Shown here piece by piece: positions 51,770 to 62,312 of a stretch of 64,000 nt of DNA. This stretch comes from Leishmania infantum JPCM5. Lineage: Eukaryota > Euglenozoa > Kinetoplastea > Trypanosomatida > Trypanosomatidae. The stretch spans positions 1,476,273-1,540,272 of the forward strand of contig NC_009418.2 of NCBI RefSeq assembly GCF_000002875.2. The letters are read 5' to 3'. Below the pieces are notes generated by a model. The model was given only the letters and a program-made list of their open reading frames with translations, ran no database searches and was not told where the DNA came from. Position 1 is the first letter of the stretch, and every line of letters starts with the position of its first letter. Made by a program: the position numbers and the translations under genes.

Positions 51770-54700
51770 ATGACCTCGCTGAGAGACGAGTCAGCGAGGC
51801 TGGCAGACGAAGAGGCGTACACGTCTCTTCTGGAAATTTGCACAGAGCTCATTATTGCCGAAGGCACCGATGACCCACCCCTGAAGCAGCCCCTCGGGAT
51901 GCTGCACGAGCTTCTGCACCGCCAGCACCTCGGCGGCGACGCCACCGTGCTTTCCGTCCGTGCGGTTCGCATTCTTCTGGAGAAGTTCATTTCGGCCATG
52001 TCCTCCAAGCTGCGCGTGAAGCTGGTTGAGTGCGCGCGCTCCGCATTTGAGCGAGTTTCTCGCCTGATTCACGGGTCGCCAACGAGTGACGCTGACTCCG
52101 GGTTTGTTCACACAAAGCGATGGGAGCTGCAGGAGGAGCTGCTTCAGTGCATGTCTGCAGCAGCCCAGAGCGACAGCGCGGTGCAGGCTGCTCTGCCACC
52201 GCTGCAAGAGCAGCTGACCTTCTGCAAGTCAGTGATGGACGTGTCGCTGGATATGTGTCTGCAGGCGCTGCGGATGTGCTGCGTGTTGCTGCGCAGTGCT
52301 CAGCTGTCTGCGCAGCCCCACTTGGTTTCCATGATTCGCGACTTGTTTCAGAGCAGGTTGACGGCGCTCGAGTCGATGGAGATGAATCAGGATTGGCTGC
52401 GCCTCCTTCGGCACCTTACAGAGGTTGCGGTGACGCTGAAGGCGTACGCAGCGAGGACGCCAGAGACCGCGGAAGCGAATGCGATCACGGGTAAAAGGAT
52501 GAACCGCAAACGCAAGCGCACGATGGCATCGAACCCGTCACGAGCGGCGCGAATATCTGCCGCAGGAGTCGATGGTGAGCGCGGCGACGGCACTGATGAG
52601 GCGCTCGTTTTGCTACGCCTGTGCCAGAAGGTGTGTGCGACACCGCGCCTCGACCGTGCCTTTCGCAGTACGGTGTTCAGCTGCGTCAATGCCGTTCTTT
52701 CCGACGCGGCGCGCATTGCCGGCGTGTCGGCGGACACCTGCGTCAGCGTTGCGATGGACCTTGCGCGTGAGTTGACGCGCAATGTGCGCACCACTCTGAC
52801 GATCGCGAACCCGTTTGTGAACCGTGAGGTCGTCTCCGGCACCAGCAGTGCTGCCGCGAGCATCCCACTTGCGCGTGGGGACGAGGAAGCCGACGATGAC
52901 GAAGAACAAGGTGAGGACCTGCTGAGCAGCACCGAGGGGGCGAAGTGGCATCTGCCGGAGCCGGAGTGGCCGCTGCTGGTTCTCATTGCGAACATCTTTG
53001 CTGCAAAGACGGTGCCGACACCGGAGCACATGTGGTGGTCGGTCGGCGACGACGAGTACGCGCGGCGGTTTTCCAAAGAGGACCGTCTTCGTCTCACCAA
53101 CGCGTTCTTCGCCGCCGAAGACGTGCTGGACTTAAAGAAGCGCGGGAGCCGTGTGCACCTCTCCACCATGCGCGAGTTTCTGTGGCCCTTCGACCTTGGC
53201 TGCAGGGTCCTTTTCCAGCCAGTTCCGTGCACGTATGCTGTGGCGGAAGCCGTGCCCGTCGCGCCGTCCCTTCAGTGCCCGCCCTCGCGTGCCGGCGAGC
53301 TGACATTTGCACTTCGTAAGTGCGACGTGAGCGCGTTCTTGGAGCATCTCGGGGCCGTGTTGCACAACGGCGGCGACGTCGCCGCTTTCGGGCAGTCTGT
53401 GCTGCTGCAGGTGCTGCTGGTTGTCGGGCCGCACGCGAGGGATGTCACGCGTGCCGCGCTGCTCAGTTTTCTGGCGGACGCCGCCACTCCTCTTATCGAG
53501 CAAGTCTCAGAGGTGCTTGTGCGCCACGACAGGGCGTGGGCGAGTACGCTGCTGGATGCGGGTGTCACAGAGACGATCCTGCGCCGAAGTACGTCGGTTA
53601 CCCCCGAGCGAAGCCCGGTCGTGCAGATGTTGCGCCGTGAGGCGGCCAGCCTACCCTCGACACCACCGCTGCTGCCCCGCTGTGGGTTACCAACGGTGGG
53701 ACCGGCGGAGCTGCGGCGTGTTCTGCAGCATGGCGGTCGAAGTGATGTGGAGGCGCTGCTGGAGGTACTCACGTTCACGGAGGCGTGTGTGTGGGACACC
53801 GTCGCGTGCAGAGAGGCCGTGCGCGCTCTTGCTGGGGCGGCCGCTCTAGGCAAAGACAGCACAGCCCAGGCAAATGGCGCCGCATCCGCTGGATGGGCCC
53901 GGCAGCTGGAGCATCTGCTGACGAGTCTCGTGATGAAGCGGCTGCAGGACATGGCGCTGCAGCTCCAGCAGCGGAGGACGCTGCAGCAGATTGTGGAGGA
54001 ATCCGAGGTGGTGGAGGTGATCGTGTGCGATAACGGTCGATCTAGTCAGTTTACGTGCCCTCGCCAGCACCCGTTGCACCACCACCACAGCTGCAACTGG
54101 AAGTGCGACGAATGCAGTGCTAGTGGCCTCCAGGACGCGTGGTCGTGCCGAGAATGTGATTACGATCTCTGTGCCACGTGTGCGAGGACACGCTGTAACC
54201 GCGTGAACGGTGCACTGACCGCAACGACGCAGGACCTTTTGACGGCGTGGCGCGCCTCGGCCGACACGTCCACGGAGGCATCTGCGCCGCTCACGCGAGC
54301 TGTTCTCTTCAGTGAGGAGAGGGGCCTTGTCTCGGTCGCCACGCCCCTTGCCTGTCTGCACAGGCAGTCGGTGCACCTTGGCGAAATCTACACGGCCTGC
54401 CCGTGCGGGCTCGTCTCCCCTGGCCCTGCGAGGCCGCTAGAAGCGGCGGCAGCCACGGACACATTTCTTCTTGGTACGCTGCTCTCCCTTTTCGGTCGCA
54501 CCTGCGGCCAAGACGTCGGCGTGCAGCGGCGCCTGCTGAAGGCGTACGAGAGCGCTGGCCCCTTCGTTTTTCTCGGAGGCGCACGCGCCGTGCCGGCGGA
54601 GCTTCGGTGTCTCACGACGCACCTGGCCCCGCATCTGCCGCTTTCTGTGAAAAACCTCATCACACGCTACGTGGCGATCGACTGCCGTCGTTTTGCCTTT

Positions 54701-55879
54701 CAAACACTTCATGATCAGGCGGCGACGGTGATGTCGGCAAACACCGGCGTTGCTCCCGAGTCGCCGAAGCCGCACAAGACGCAAGTGCCGCGCAGTGATA
54801 AGCCCGCGCTGCTTCGAGTCTTGCACGACAGCTTCTGCGGCCTTCTCTCACCGTTAGTGAAGGTCGACTTCACCTTTGAGGGCGAAGAGGGCTTTGGTAG
54901 CGGCCCTTCGCAGGAGGTGTACACGGAGCTCTCCGCCTACTTCCGCGCGGAGTCGAAGTTTTGGTTCGTGACGGAGGATGACGGCGGGGCAGATCCGGTG
55001 ACGCTGCCATTTCCGACGACCAAGGCTCTGTTTCTCAAGGAGTTCTTCGCCCTCGGTGCCGCCTGTGCCCGCGCCTTCATCGATGAGTATCGCATGGACA
55101 TGGACCTGCTGCCGCAGGCATGGCCGCTGCTAATGCTTCCCTCCCTCGGGCTTCCCGTGGGCCAGAAGGCCGGAGCGCGCAGCTCACCCTGTGCATCGAC
55201 CCTGGCGGCGCTGACGAACTTGTTGGAGGTGCTGGACCCATCGCTGCACCGCAGCTTTGCCCAGCTACGGCGCATTTCGGAGGCCGAGTTGGCGGCGGTG
55301 GGGCTCGAGATGGACGATGGCACCCTCCTCAGAACCCATGCAGACCTGGAGCAGCACTTGCAGCTCACGGTGGTCACCCGCTTCGAGGTAGCGCTGGAGA
55401 ATCTGCGCCACTTCCAATGGGGCTTGCTTTCAGTGATGGAGGTGGAGGCCCTGTGGTGCCTCAGCGACGAAGAGCGCAGCATGCTCATCTGTGGTTCCGA
55501 CGCGAAGGCTGACGGCCCACTCTTCACCGAGGAAGAGCTGCGGGCGCAGACAACGATGGGCAGCGGCTATAGCAGTGGCAGTGTTCACGTAGAAATGCTA
55601 CTTTCCATTGTCGGCGGTGACTTCACGCGTGCGCAACAGCGCGATTTTCTGGAGTTCCTGACTGGCTCGCCGCGGCTGCCCTTCAACGGCTTGGCCGGTC
55701 TCGGTCGCCTCATCACGGTGGCGATGAAGGACATGGAGAGTAAGGACGAGCAGACCCTGCCGTCGTGCAACACGTGCTTTCTGTATCTGAAGCTGCCGCC
55801 CTACACCACCCGCGAGATCATGAGGGAGCGTTTGCTGCTCGCCGTGACGGAGGGGCGTCGCAACTACAGTCTTTCGTAG
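51770..55879 (+). CDS. HECT-domain E3 ubiquitin ligase with an internal zinc finger
   Basis: The product is 1,369 residues from the first ATG; the frame is open 75 bases further up only through a GTG. The first 750 residues are mostly helical with a basic patch (KRMNRKRKRT, about 242-251) and an acidic patch (DEEADDDEEQGED). A Cys/His cluster at about 771-808 (HHHHSC, CDEC, WSCRECDYDLCATCARTRC) resembles ZZ/DC1-type zinc fingers. The HECT domain starts near 1028 (VDFTFEGEEGFGSGPSQEVY). It has the HFQWGLLSVMEVEALWCLS region and ends with LPSCNTCFLYLKLPPY, where Cys1336 is the expected ubiquitin-accepting residue. HECT ligases take ubiquitin from an E2 onto this Cys and pass it to substrate. 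The N-lobe pattern resembles TRIP12/UPL3-type ligases. Substrates are unknown. Confidence 0.95.
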   Translation: MTSLRDESARLADEEAYTSLLEICTELIIAEGTDDPPLKQPLGMLHELLHRQHLGGDATVLSVRAVRILLEKFISAMSSKLRVKLVECARSAFERVSRLIHGSPTSDADSGFVHTKRWELQEELLQCMSAAAQSDSAVQAALPPLQEQLTFCKSVMDVSLDMCLQALRMCCVLLRSAQLSAQPHLVSMIRDLFQSRLTALESMEMNQDWLRLLRHLTEVAVTLKAYAARTPETAEANAITGKRMNRKRKRTMASNPSRAARISAAGVDGERGDGTDEALVLLRLCQKVCATPRLDRAFRSTVFSCVNAVLSDAARIAGVSADTCVSVAMDLARELTRNVRTTLTIANPFVNREVVSGTSSAAASIPLARGDEEADDDEEQGEDLLSSTEGAKWHLPEPEWPLLVLIANIFAAKTVPTPEHMWWSVGDDEYARRFSKEDRLRLTNAFFAAEDVLDLKKRGSRVHLSTMREFLWPFDLGCRVLFQPVPCTYAVAEAVPVAPSLQCPPSRAGELTFALRKCDVSAFLEHLGAVLHNGGDVAAFGQSVLLQVLLVVGPHARDVTRAALLSFLADAATPLIEQVSEVLVRHDRAWASTLLDAGVTETILRRSTSVTPERSPVVQMLRREAASLPSTPPLLPRCGLPTVGPAELRRVLQHGGRSDVEALLEVLTFTEACVWDTVACREAVRALAGAAALGKDSTAQANGAASAGWARQLEHLLTSLVMKRLQDMALQLQQRRTLQQIVEESEVVEVIVCDNGRSSQFTCPRQHPLHHHHSCNWKCDECSASGLQDAWSCRECDYDLCATCARTRCNRVNGALTATTQDLLTAWRASADTSTEASAPLTRAVLFSEERGLVSVATPLACLHRQSVHLGEIYTACPCGLVSPGPARPLEAAAATDTFLLGTLLSLFGRTCGQDVGVQRRLLKAYESAGPFVFLGGARAVPAELRCLTTHLAPHLPLSVKNLITRYVAIDCRRFAFQTLHDQAATVMSANTGVAPESPKPHKTQVPRSDKPALLRVLHDSFCGLLSPLVKVDFTFEGEEGFGSGPSQEVYTELSAYFRAESKFWFVTEDDGGADPVTLPFPTTKALFLKEFFALGAACARAFIDEYRMDMDLLPQAWPLLMLPSLGLPVGQKAGARSSPCASTLAALTNLLEVLDPSLHRSFAQLRRISEAELAAVGLEMDDGTLLRTHADLEQHLQLTVVTRFEVALENLRHFQWGLLSVMEVEALWCLSDEERSMLICGSDAKADGPLFTEEELRAQTTMGSGYSSGSVHVEMLLSIVGGDFTRAQQRDFLEFLTGSPRLPFNGLAGLGRLITVAMKDMESKDEQTLPSCNTCFLYLKLPPYTTREIMRERLLLAVTEGRRNYSLS

Positions 55880-56839
55880 GCCTCGCAACATGCATGGCTG
55901 TTTCAGCCGCGCGTCGCCGTTGCGAAGAGTTCACGAGCGGCTGGTGCCGCCACCGTGTCAGGACTCATGTCGCGTGCGTCCTTCCCTGTAGGTGCGTGCG
56001 TGTGAGTGTGTGTATGCTTGACATTTGCGTTGGTGTGTTGCTGCAGGGTTTTCTTTGGGGGAGAGGAGGGGGCACTTTGGTGGCCACATCACGCGCTCGA
56101 TGGCTTTGCATTCTGTGTCTCAGCCGGCTCTCTCCGTGTTTCATGCCGAAGGGGTCGCACTTGTAAGAACGGTTAACGACAATCGTAATTGAAAGAGGAA
56201 TGCGAAAGCCGCACACATATGTGCGTCAATCAACAGAGGTGTGCGGCGCACTGGTGTGCGGGCAGCTTTGCAGGGTTGCTCTCCTCTTTCGCAGGTTTCT
56301 TGTCGATGTCTTCGCCCGCGATGCCCTCTCGCCTCTCTGCGACGGTGCGGCACCGATGAGTCAGCGGTACAAGAGAGCGGCCCTGCCAATGTGCGTGTGC
56401 GAGGCGCCGTGCTTTGCTCAGGCGAAAAAATCGGTACCATGTAGGCTACACCGCGTGCGTGTGTGAGAGCGGACACCCATCACCACCACCACCACCACCC
56501 TGCGGCAAGTGCTATGGCGTGCGCCGTGGGGCTGAATCTGCACACTCCTCATAAGTCGTTTGCATTCCGCCACTGCCCTTTCGCACCCATACGTGCCTAC
56601 AAGAGAGTTGGAGCGTCGCCATTGCCGCAGAGAAAGCAAGGTCCTGAACTCACACAAGCGCACCTCACTGATAAGAGGCCCGCGCGAGCTGACCTCATCC
56701 CCATAAGACTACTCACCCACCCGGCGCAAGTACACCTGCGCAGCCGTTTATATCCATCCGAGAGCACCCCCCCCCACAAAAAAAAGAGGAGGAAACCCTA
56801 TCCTCACTACGCTCGCCCCGAGAATAAAATCACAAGACG
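55880..56839 (+). other. Intergenic region
   Basis: No gene seen. A CAC-repeat run lies near 56479-56499 and a C-run/A-run near 56767-56786, just before the gamma-adaptin start. Confidence 0.5.
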
Positions 56840-59335
56840 ATGTCGTCGATGGACTCGATGCGCCTGCAGGCGACAATCCGCCTCATTCGGCAGTGCAAAA
56901 CCTCCGAGGAGGAGCGGTCAAACGTGAAAATCATCAGTGCGCAACTGCGGAAGGGGTTCGCCGATGCGAAGCCGTACATTCGAGTGCGGTACATGCTGAT
57001 GCTTCTCTACATTCGGATGCTTGGGTACCCGACGGAGTTTGCGCACATGGAGGTGTTGAAGCTCTTGTCGCAGACCGATTTCTCCGGCATTCGCGTCGGC
57101 TATCTCGCGCTGCAGCTTCTGTTCAGCGAGAGCGACGAAGTTCTGACGCTTGTGGAGAATCGCATGATTGCACACCTAAGCGTTGCAGGGTCTCGCCGGG
57201 GCATCTCGTACGAGCAGCTCTGCCTCATCGGCATCTCGCTGAATGCGGCAGCCAACATCGCCAGCGAGGACATGTGCCGTGACCTCCTCGACTCCATCTT
57301 GCACCTCTTCAAAAACAGCCCACAGCAGCTGCGCAGCAAGGCTGCCCTGGCCGCGCTGCGTGTGGTACGCAAGGCCCCTGATCAGGCGGGGTACATTCTG
57401 GAGCACTGCGCAGACCTCTTTGACGGGAATACGGAGTCGCTCATGTGCGTCCTGACGCTCGTCATCGAATGCCTGCAGACAGACTCCGGAGCAAAGATGA
57501 TCGGCGCGTTCCGCAAGCACGCCATGAGCGCCATGCGGGCGTTGAAAGCGCTCGTGCTCTCGTCTCGGATCACGGAGGAGGACGTTGGCGGCATCACGGA
57601 CCCTTTTCTGCAGGTGAAGCTGCTCCACTTCATGCGCATCATCGGTGCCGGCAGCGATGTTACTTCGGAAGCGCTCAACGACGTTCTCGCGCAGGTGATC
57701 ACGAACACGGACGCGACGCGTAACGTGGGCTGCGCCGTCTTGTACGAGTGCGTGCGCACGATCAACGCCATCGAGAGCGATGAAGGTCTTCGCACCCTTG
57801 CCGTCAACACGATCAGCCGCTTCCTCTCCTCCGTCAAGGATAACAACCTGCGCTTTGTGGGGCTCCAGACGCTGCTCATGTACTCGAGCAAGGACTTCGA
57901 CGCCGTGGTGCAACATCAGGCGATCGTGCTCGAATGCCTGCGGGACGCCGACCTCTCGATCCGCCGCCGTGCGCTGGACCTCACGGTGACGCTCATCACG
58001 GTGAACAACGTGCGGCTTCTTGTGCCGGACCTCATCGCGTACATGTCGCTCTGCTCCGAGGAAATGAAGGGCGACGTGGCGCGGCACATTTGCAGCGTGA
58101 TTGAGACGCACTACCCCAGCGATATTTGGCGTGTCGACTACTCCATCCGTTTTCTCAAGGTGGCGAAGCAGTTTGCCCCGCTGGACTTTGCCTGCAACCT
58201 GCTCGCCGTTCTCTCGAGCCAGACAAAGGACGTGCAAACGCGTGCGGTGGAGGCGTTATGGGAGGAGGCCTCGTACCCGTTCGATGCGCGGCATCAGTCT
58301 CGCAAGGCGTTCCTCATGGTGGCGCTGTGGTGCATTGGTGAGTACGTGGAGCTGCTGCTTGGCGCCGTGAAGGGGCTGACGGGTGCGGACGTGGCGACGT
58401 GCCTTAGCAGTCTCATCACAAATACAAGCTTCACTCTCATCAAGCAGTATGGTCTGACGGCGCTTATGAAGGTCGCGACCAAGTGCCCCGATGCCAAGCC
58501 GCAGGCTATGGCTACGTTCGCGAGCAATATGACTAGCATGGACTGCGAGCTGCAGCAGCGCGCGTGCGAGTACACGACACTGCTAGTAGACTTCCCGCAG
58601 GAAGCAGTGTTTAGCTTTAGTCAAATGCCGCCCATCAACCCCGAGGCCGACGCCGTGAAACCGGTAGAAGTTGTGTCGCTGACGCAGGAGCAGCTTCACC
58701 AGGAGACGACCAACACGCTCGATGACCTCTTCAACTTCGACGGTGCCACCAAGCCCTCCTCTCCCAGCACAGACACGCCAACCCTGATAGGTGGCTCATC
58801 CTCGCAAGTCAACTCGCTTTTTTCTCCCGACTCGGCCTTTCCGACGGTGTCGCAGCGCGCACCGAGCAGTACGAACGCGTTTGACGGCATCTTCGGCGAC
58901 AGCGGCGACGGATGCGCACCGGCTGTCTCTGGATCGACGATGATGGCTGACGCAAGCGTGAAGTCTGAGTCCGCGTCTCCCACGGGCGCAGGAGGCGTGA
59001 TTGGTGTGCCCGTCTGCAGCTGCGCCGACTTCGATGTCCTGCTCTCAGGGCGGATGGAGGGCAGCATCATCTTTGCCGATCTCGCCGTACAGTCGAAGCT
59101 CAGCGACGCGGTGGAGCAGCTGAGCTTTAGTGTGGCTGTGCTTCGGATGTGCACCGTCGAGGTGGCGCCGCTGCCGAGCACTATCGCGCCGTACGGAGTA
59201 GCCGCGCAGCGGCTGAAGGTGGACAACACGCAGAACACGGCGAACCCGCACATGCTGGCACTACGAGTAAGGATTTCGTATACTGTGCGCGGCGAACCGC
59301 GAGAGCAGATGTTCCAGGTTTCCCAGGCATTGTGA
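56840..59335 (+). CDS. AP-1 complex gamma-adaptin
   Basis: The product is 831 residues with the classical large-adaptin layout. The N-terminal trunk (about 1-590) is armadillo-like helices beginning RLQATIRLIRQCKTSEEERS, with the conserved IRVRYMLMLLYIRMLGYPTE and FSGIRVGYLALQLLF. A flexible Ser/Thr/Pro-rich hinge spans about 600-720. A C-terminal ear domain (about 723-831) ends VSQAL. The hinge contains LFNFD at about 631-635, fitting the clathrin-box pattern L-hydrophobic-x-hydrophobic-acidic. AP-1 recruits clathrin at the trans-Golgi/endosome, and gamma pairs with beta1, mu1 and sigma1. Length and both domains match gamma rather than alpha, delta or epsilon subunits. ATG 56840 is the first in frame and gives a normal adaptin N-terminus. 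No defects were seen. Confidence 0.95.
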   Translation: MSSMDSMRLQATIRLIRQCKTSEEERSNVKIISAQLRKGFADAKPYIRVRYMLMLLYIRMLGYPTEFAHMEVLKLLSQTDFSGIRVGYLALQLLFSESDEVLTLVENRMIAHLSVAGSRRGISYEQLCLIGISLNAAANIASEDMCRDLLDSILHLFKNSPQQLRSKAALAALRVVRKAPDQAGYILEHCADLFDGNTESLMCVLTLVIECLQTDSGAKMIGAFRKHAMSAMRALKALVLSSRITEEDVGGITDPFLQVKLLHFMRIIGAGSDVTSEALNDVLAQVITNTDATRNVGCAVLYECVRTINAIESDEGLRTLAVNTISRFLSSVKDNNLRFVGLQTLLMYSSKDFDAVVQHQAIVLECLRDADLSIRRRALDLTVTLITVNNVRLLVPDLIAYMSLCSEEMKGDVARHICSVIETHYPSDIWRVDYSIRFLKVAKQFAPLDFACNLLAVLSSQTKDVQTRAVEALWEEASYPFDARHQSRKAFLMVALWCIGEYVELLLGAVKGLTGADVATCLSSLITNTSFTLIKQYGLTALMKVATKCPDAKPQAMATFASNMTSMDCELQQRACEYTTLLVDFPQEAVFSFSQMPPINPEADAVKPVEVVSLTQEQLHQETTNTLDDLFNFDGATKPSSPSTDTPTLIGGSSSQVNSLFSPDSAFPTVSQRAPSSTNAFDGIFGDSGDGCAPAVSGSTMMADASVKSESASPTGAGGVIGVPVCSCADFDVLLSGRMEGSIIFADLAVQSKLSDAVEQLSFSVAVLRMCTVEVAPLPSTIAPYGVAAQRLKVDNTQNTANPHMLALRVRISYTVRGEPREQMFQVSQAL

Positions 59336-60516
59336 CTGCCCGGTGTTGTCTCTCTCTCTCTCTCTCTCGGCGGCGACACAAGCGCGCATGCGTGTGCTCG
59401 ATCACGCCGGAGGGGGAGGCCCGAAAAGGGAATACCCTGCATTCCCACAGCGCGTTCGCCGTGCTTTATGCAGGTGTGAGGCTCTCGGTTTGCTGTCTGC
59501 TTGCTTGCTCTTCTTACGGTCCTTGGCCGCTGCCTGCGGTGGTGGTGGCGCTGCGGGGCCGCTGGATGAGGCCGCCGTCGTCGCACGGTGAATTCCGTCT
59601 CCCTATCTCTATATCTATACCGTCACCTCATGCTTTTTTGTTTCTGATACAGCGACGGGATTTTTCGTAGACGAGCTGAAGGGGGGATGCCCTGTATTCG
59701 TTTTGTTGTTCTTTGGAGTTTGCCCCGTGACCGACAACACGACGGGTTGCCACGCGTGTTCTTGTGCTTTCAGCATCCTATGCGCGGAGCCGTCTTTGCT
59801 TGTCGTGCGTCTATCGTTCCTCTGTGCTTGTGTGCCGTGCCCCCGAACACGTGAGCGAAGCGCGTCCCATTTTTGCGTGGTTGGCTTGTGCGCATCTGCC
59901 TTCTTGCCACGCCCTATCACGCTGTTCGCCCCATGCGTGTGCCAGGAGAGTGGGGGCAGGGACGAACGGGAAGGCCTGCGCTTCCGACCCCCTCTACAGA
60001 CGCCCGGCCGACTCCTCGTGTACTTCCGCCGAAGGTGTTGCGTGGAGTGCCACAACAAGAAACAAGTTGTGATACAGGGTGCCGCCACGCTGAGCATCAG
60101 CATTGCATCGCCAGTCGCCTTCGGTCGCTGTCTCTGTCGTCTCTCCAGCTCCGCTTTCCGTGCGTGCTCTCTCCCTTCTTCGCTTCGTGTCTATTCCTCC
60201 GCACACGCCCCCACGCGCGCACAGCGCCTCTCTTGTGATCCCTTTTCGCCTCGACCGCTCACACGCGTGTCAACGTCGCCATTAAGCGCGCGCCTTGTCT
60301 TCCCTTCAGCGGTCACGTAGACGTCTCGATTTGTGCGTGCGGCTCGTGCGTCTTTGTCCAGCGCTGAGGCTCTTGCGCTGAAGTACGGTGCCGACGTTGC
60401 TTCTTCTGCGTACAGCTCGTGCACGCTCTCAGACGGTGCCCTTCCACCTTTGTTTCGCCGCCGTTTCACAGCTGCTTCCTCGACACCCCATCCCATCCCC
60501 TTATCCGATTGTCATC
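59336..60516 (+). other. Intergenic region
   Basis: No gene seen. A CT-dinucleotide tract directly follows the gamma-adaptin stop (59348-59368). Open frames of up to 205 codons here are Ser/Arg/Cys-rich pyrimidine artefacts. Confidence 0.5.
60438..60471 (+). promoter_or_regulatory. Candidate trans-splice acceptor for NHP2
   Basis: CCTTCCACCTTTGTTTCGCC continues to TTTCACAG with AG at 60470-60471, 45 bases upstream of the ATG at 60517. This short spacing is typical of highly expressed trypanosomatid genes. Confidence 0.45.
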
Positions 60517-60963
60517 ATGCCCCAGGACGAGCAAGCGAAGGCGGCCGAGGAGTACGACTACGATCGGGAGCTCTACCGCTGCCCCGTCTCGTGGCCCATC
60601 ACCTCCGACAAGCCCAAGATGACTAAGAAGGTGTACTCCCTCATCAAGAAGACAGTCACTGCGAACAAGAAGAGGGGCATCGTGAAGGGCATCAAGGATG
60701 TTACCAAGGCGATTCGCAAGGGTCAGAAAGGTATCCTCGTTCTCGGCGCGGATGCGTCTCCGTACGACGTGGTGTCGCACTTTCCTGTCATGGCGGAGGA
60801 GGCTAAGATTCCGTACGTGTGGGTGCCTTCGCGGCAGGACCTAGGCACGGCCACCCAATGCAAGCGTGCAACCTCCGTCGTGCTGCTGAAGGTGAACGAA
60901 GAACTGAAGTCGAGCTATGACAAAATCGTGCTCGCCATCGAGGACCTGAACTCGGAGGAGTAG
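60517..60963 (+). CDS. NHP2: NHP2, L7Ae-family H/ACA snoRNP core protein
   Basis: The product is 148 residues. A short acidic N-terminus leads into an L7Ae/L30e fold: KRGIVKGIKDVTKAIRKGQK, then GILVLGADASPYDVVSHFPV, IPYVWVPSRQDLGTA and KRATSVVLLKV. The DxSPxDVxSHxPV and PSxQDLG...KRxTSVV patterns are those of NHP2 rather than SNU13 or ribosomal L7Ae/L30. NHP2 binds H/ACA guide RNAs with NOP10, GAR1 and the pseudouridine synthase CBF5 in the nucleolus, for rRNA pseudouridylation and, in trypanosomatids, also spliced-leader RNA modification. The in-frame open sequence upstream of 60517 lacks a plausible coding extension; the ATG follows a consensus splice site by 45 bases. Confidence 0.95.
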   Translation: MPQDEQAKAAEEYDYDRELYRCPVSWPITSDKPKMTKKVYSLIKKTVTANKKRGIVKGIKDVTKAIRKGQKGILVLGADASPYDVVSHFPVMAEEAKIPYVWVPSRQDLGTATQCKRATSVVLLKVNEELKSSYDKIVLAIEDLNSEE

Positions 60964-62312
60964 GTGATGACGCTGCCGCAACGACGTCGAGCCTGCGCAG
61001 CAGTGTGAGATTGTGGGATGCGGGTAAGGGGAAAGGGTGTGGAAGTAACAGATGACGTCTGTGACGTTCCCTTTCTCTTTCCTGGTGAGAAGTTACGCTG
61101 GAAAGAGGAGAGCAGCGCCAAGTAACAAAACCAACACCAACAAACATCAGCGCCTTCACATTTGGAGGAGACGAGATGCAAATGCCGCACGGACCGTGTG
61201 TGCACATTCTTCTTCACGCCGATCATCTCCGCTTCCGTTTTCTTCGTTTTTCTTTACTTGTTGCCATCGCCTCTCGCGAGCAAGAGCGGTGAGGGACCCG
61301 GTAGGGGGTGCGAAGCAGGCATGCTGCGCTGATGAGTGGATTGCCTCCCTCCCTCTCCATGTCATCTTTTTCGCAACCACCTCCTTTGCGATAATGCTGG
61401 TTTCTACTTTCGTTATTGTCGTGTGAAGCTGAAAAGCGTGCTGCTGCGTCCCTTGGGATGTCGTCTTGTACATCTGTGCGCGGGCGTGGTTGTCTGTAAG
61501 GGCGGTTTTTCAGTGAGCCGATGTGTCCAGCTTGCACTGCCGCGTATGCCTATTGGTTTGGTGTTAACATGGACGATTTAACTGGACAAGTCATTATCAT
61601 CTTTTTTTTTGGTTCGAATGCACCGAGGCGGGCGTGACCCCTTGCCGAGGCGCAAATTTGCGTGGCCAGACATGGAAGCGCGTCGAAGGGGCAGCGCCCA
61701 CGACTCTCTCTCTCCTGTTGCACCTTTGCGTGCAGCAGTCGAGCTATATCGCATGTGCAGCTGACGTGACCGTTGCGCGGCCAGCGCCTTCCCGTATGAC
61801 ACGTGTTGCGCAGAAGTGCGTAGCGTGCATGTGCGAGCTGCAGACTTTTTTCTTCATTTATCCGGGTCTTGTAGAACCGCCGCGGCAGCTGCCTTGCCTC
61901 TGCCGAAGGCGAGGCCCCCGCCACCACACGACGGCGTGGGCATGCTTGCGCGGCCTCTCTGTAAGCGCGAGTGTCACCTTTGCCCCCGTGCGGTGCTTCG
62001 TGGCTGTGCGTGTCTTTGCTATCTACAGGTGCTCCTCGTCTGCCCCCTCCTCCCCCTTTTCTTCGCTTGTCGCGAACCATTGTGCACAGCCGAACGGGAG
62101 CTCTCACACCGATTCACACATCTTCTCCCCCGCGCGCACGCAAGCTCATTCGAAACAGGCTGCGGCTCGCGTGCCTCTCAGTAGTGGGGGGGGCCCTGTG
62201 CACTCAGAGCGGACGGCCGCTGTATCACCGCAGCCACACTTGGCGATGGTGGCGGCGCGAACGTAGCCGTGCAGTCAAGAAGAGAGGTGCCAACGTAGGC
62301 GTGCGCGCAGGC
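60964..62312 (+). other. Intergenic region
   Basis: No gene seen in about 1.35 kb. T runs near 61602-61611, pyrimidine tracts near 61064-61082 and 62037-62065. Confidence 0.5.
62037..62089 (+). promoter_or_regulatory. Candidate trans-splice acceptor for the RGP1-like gene
   Basis: A C/T tract containing CCCCCTCCTCCCCCTTTTCT is followed by an AG at 62088-62089. An alternative AG lies upstream at 62027-62028 after GTGTCTTTGCTATCTAC. Confidence 0.35.

Noticed and set aside
61612..61640. GGTTCGAATGC, resembling a tRNA B-box
   Set aside because: No matching A-box, cloverleaf or acceptor stem could be drawn around it.
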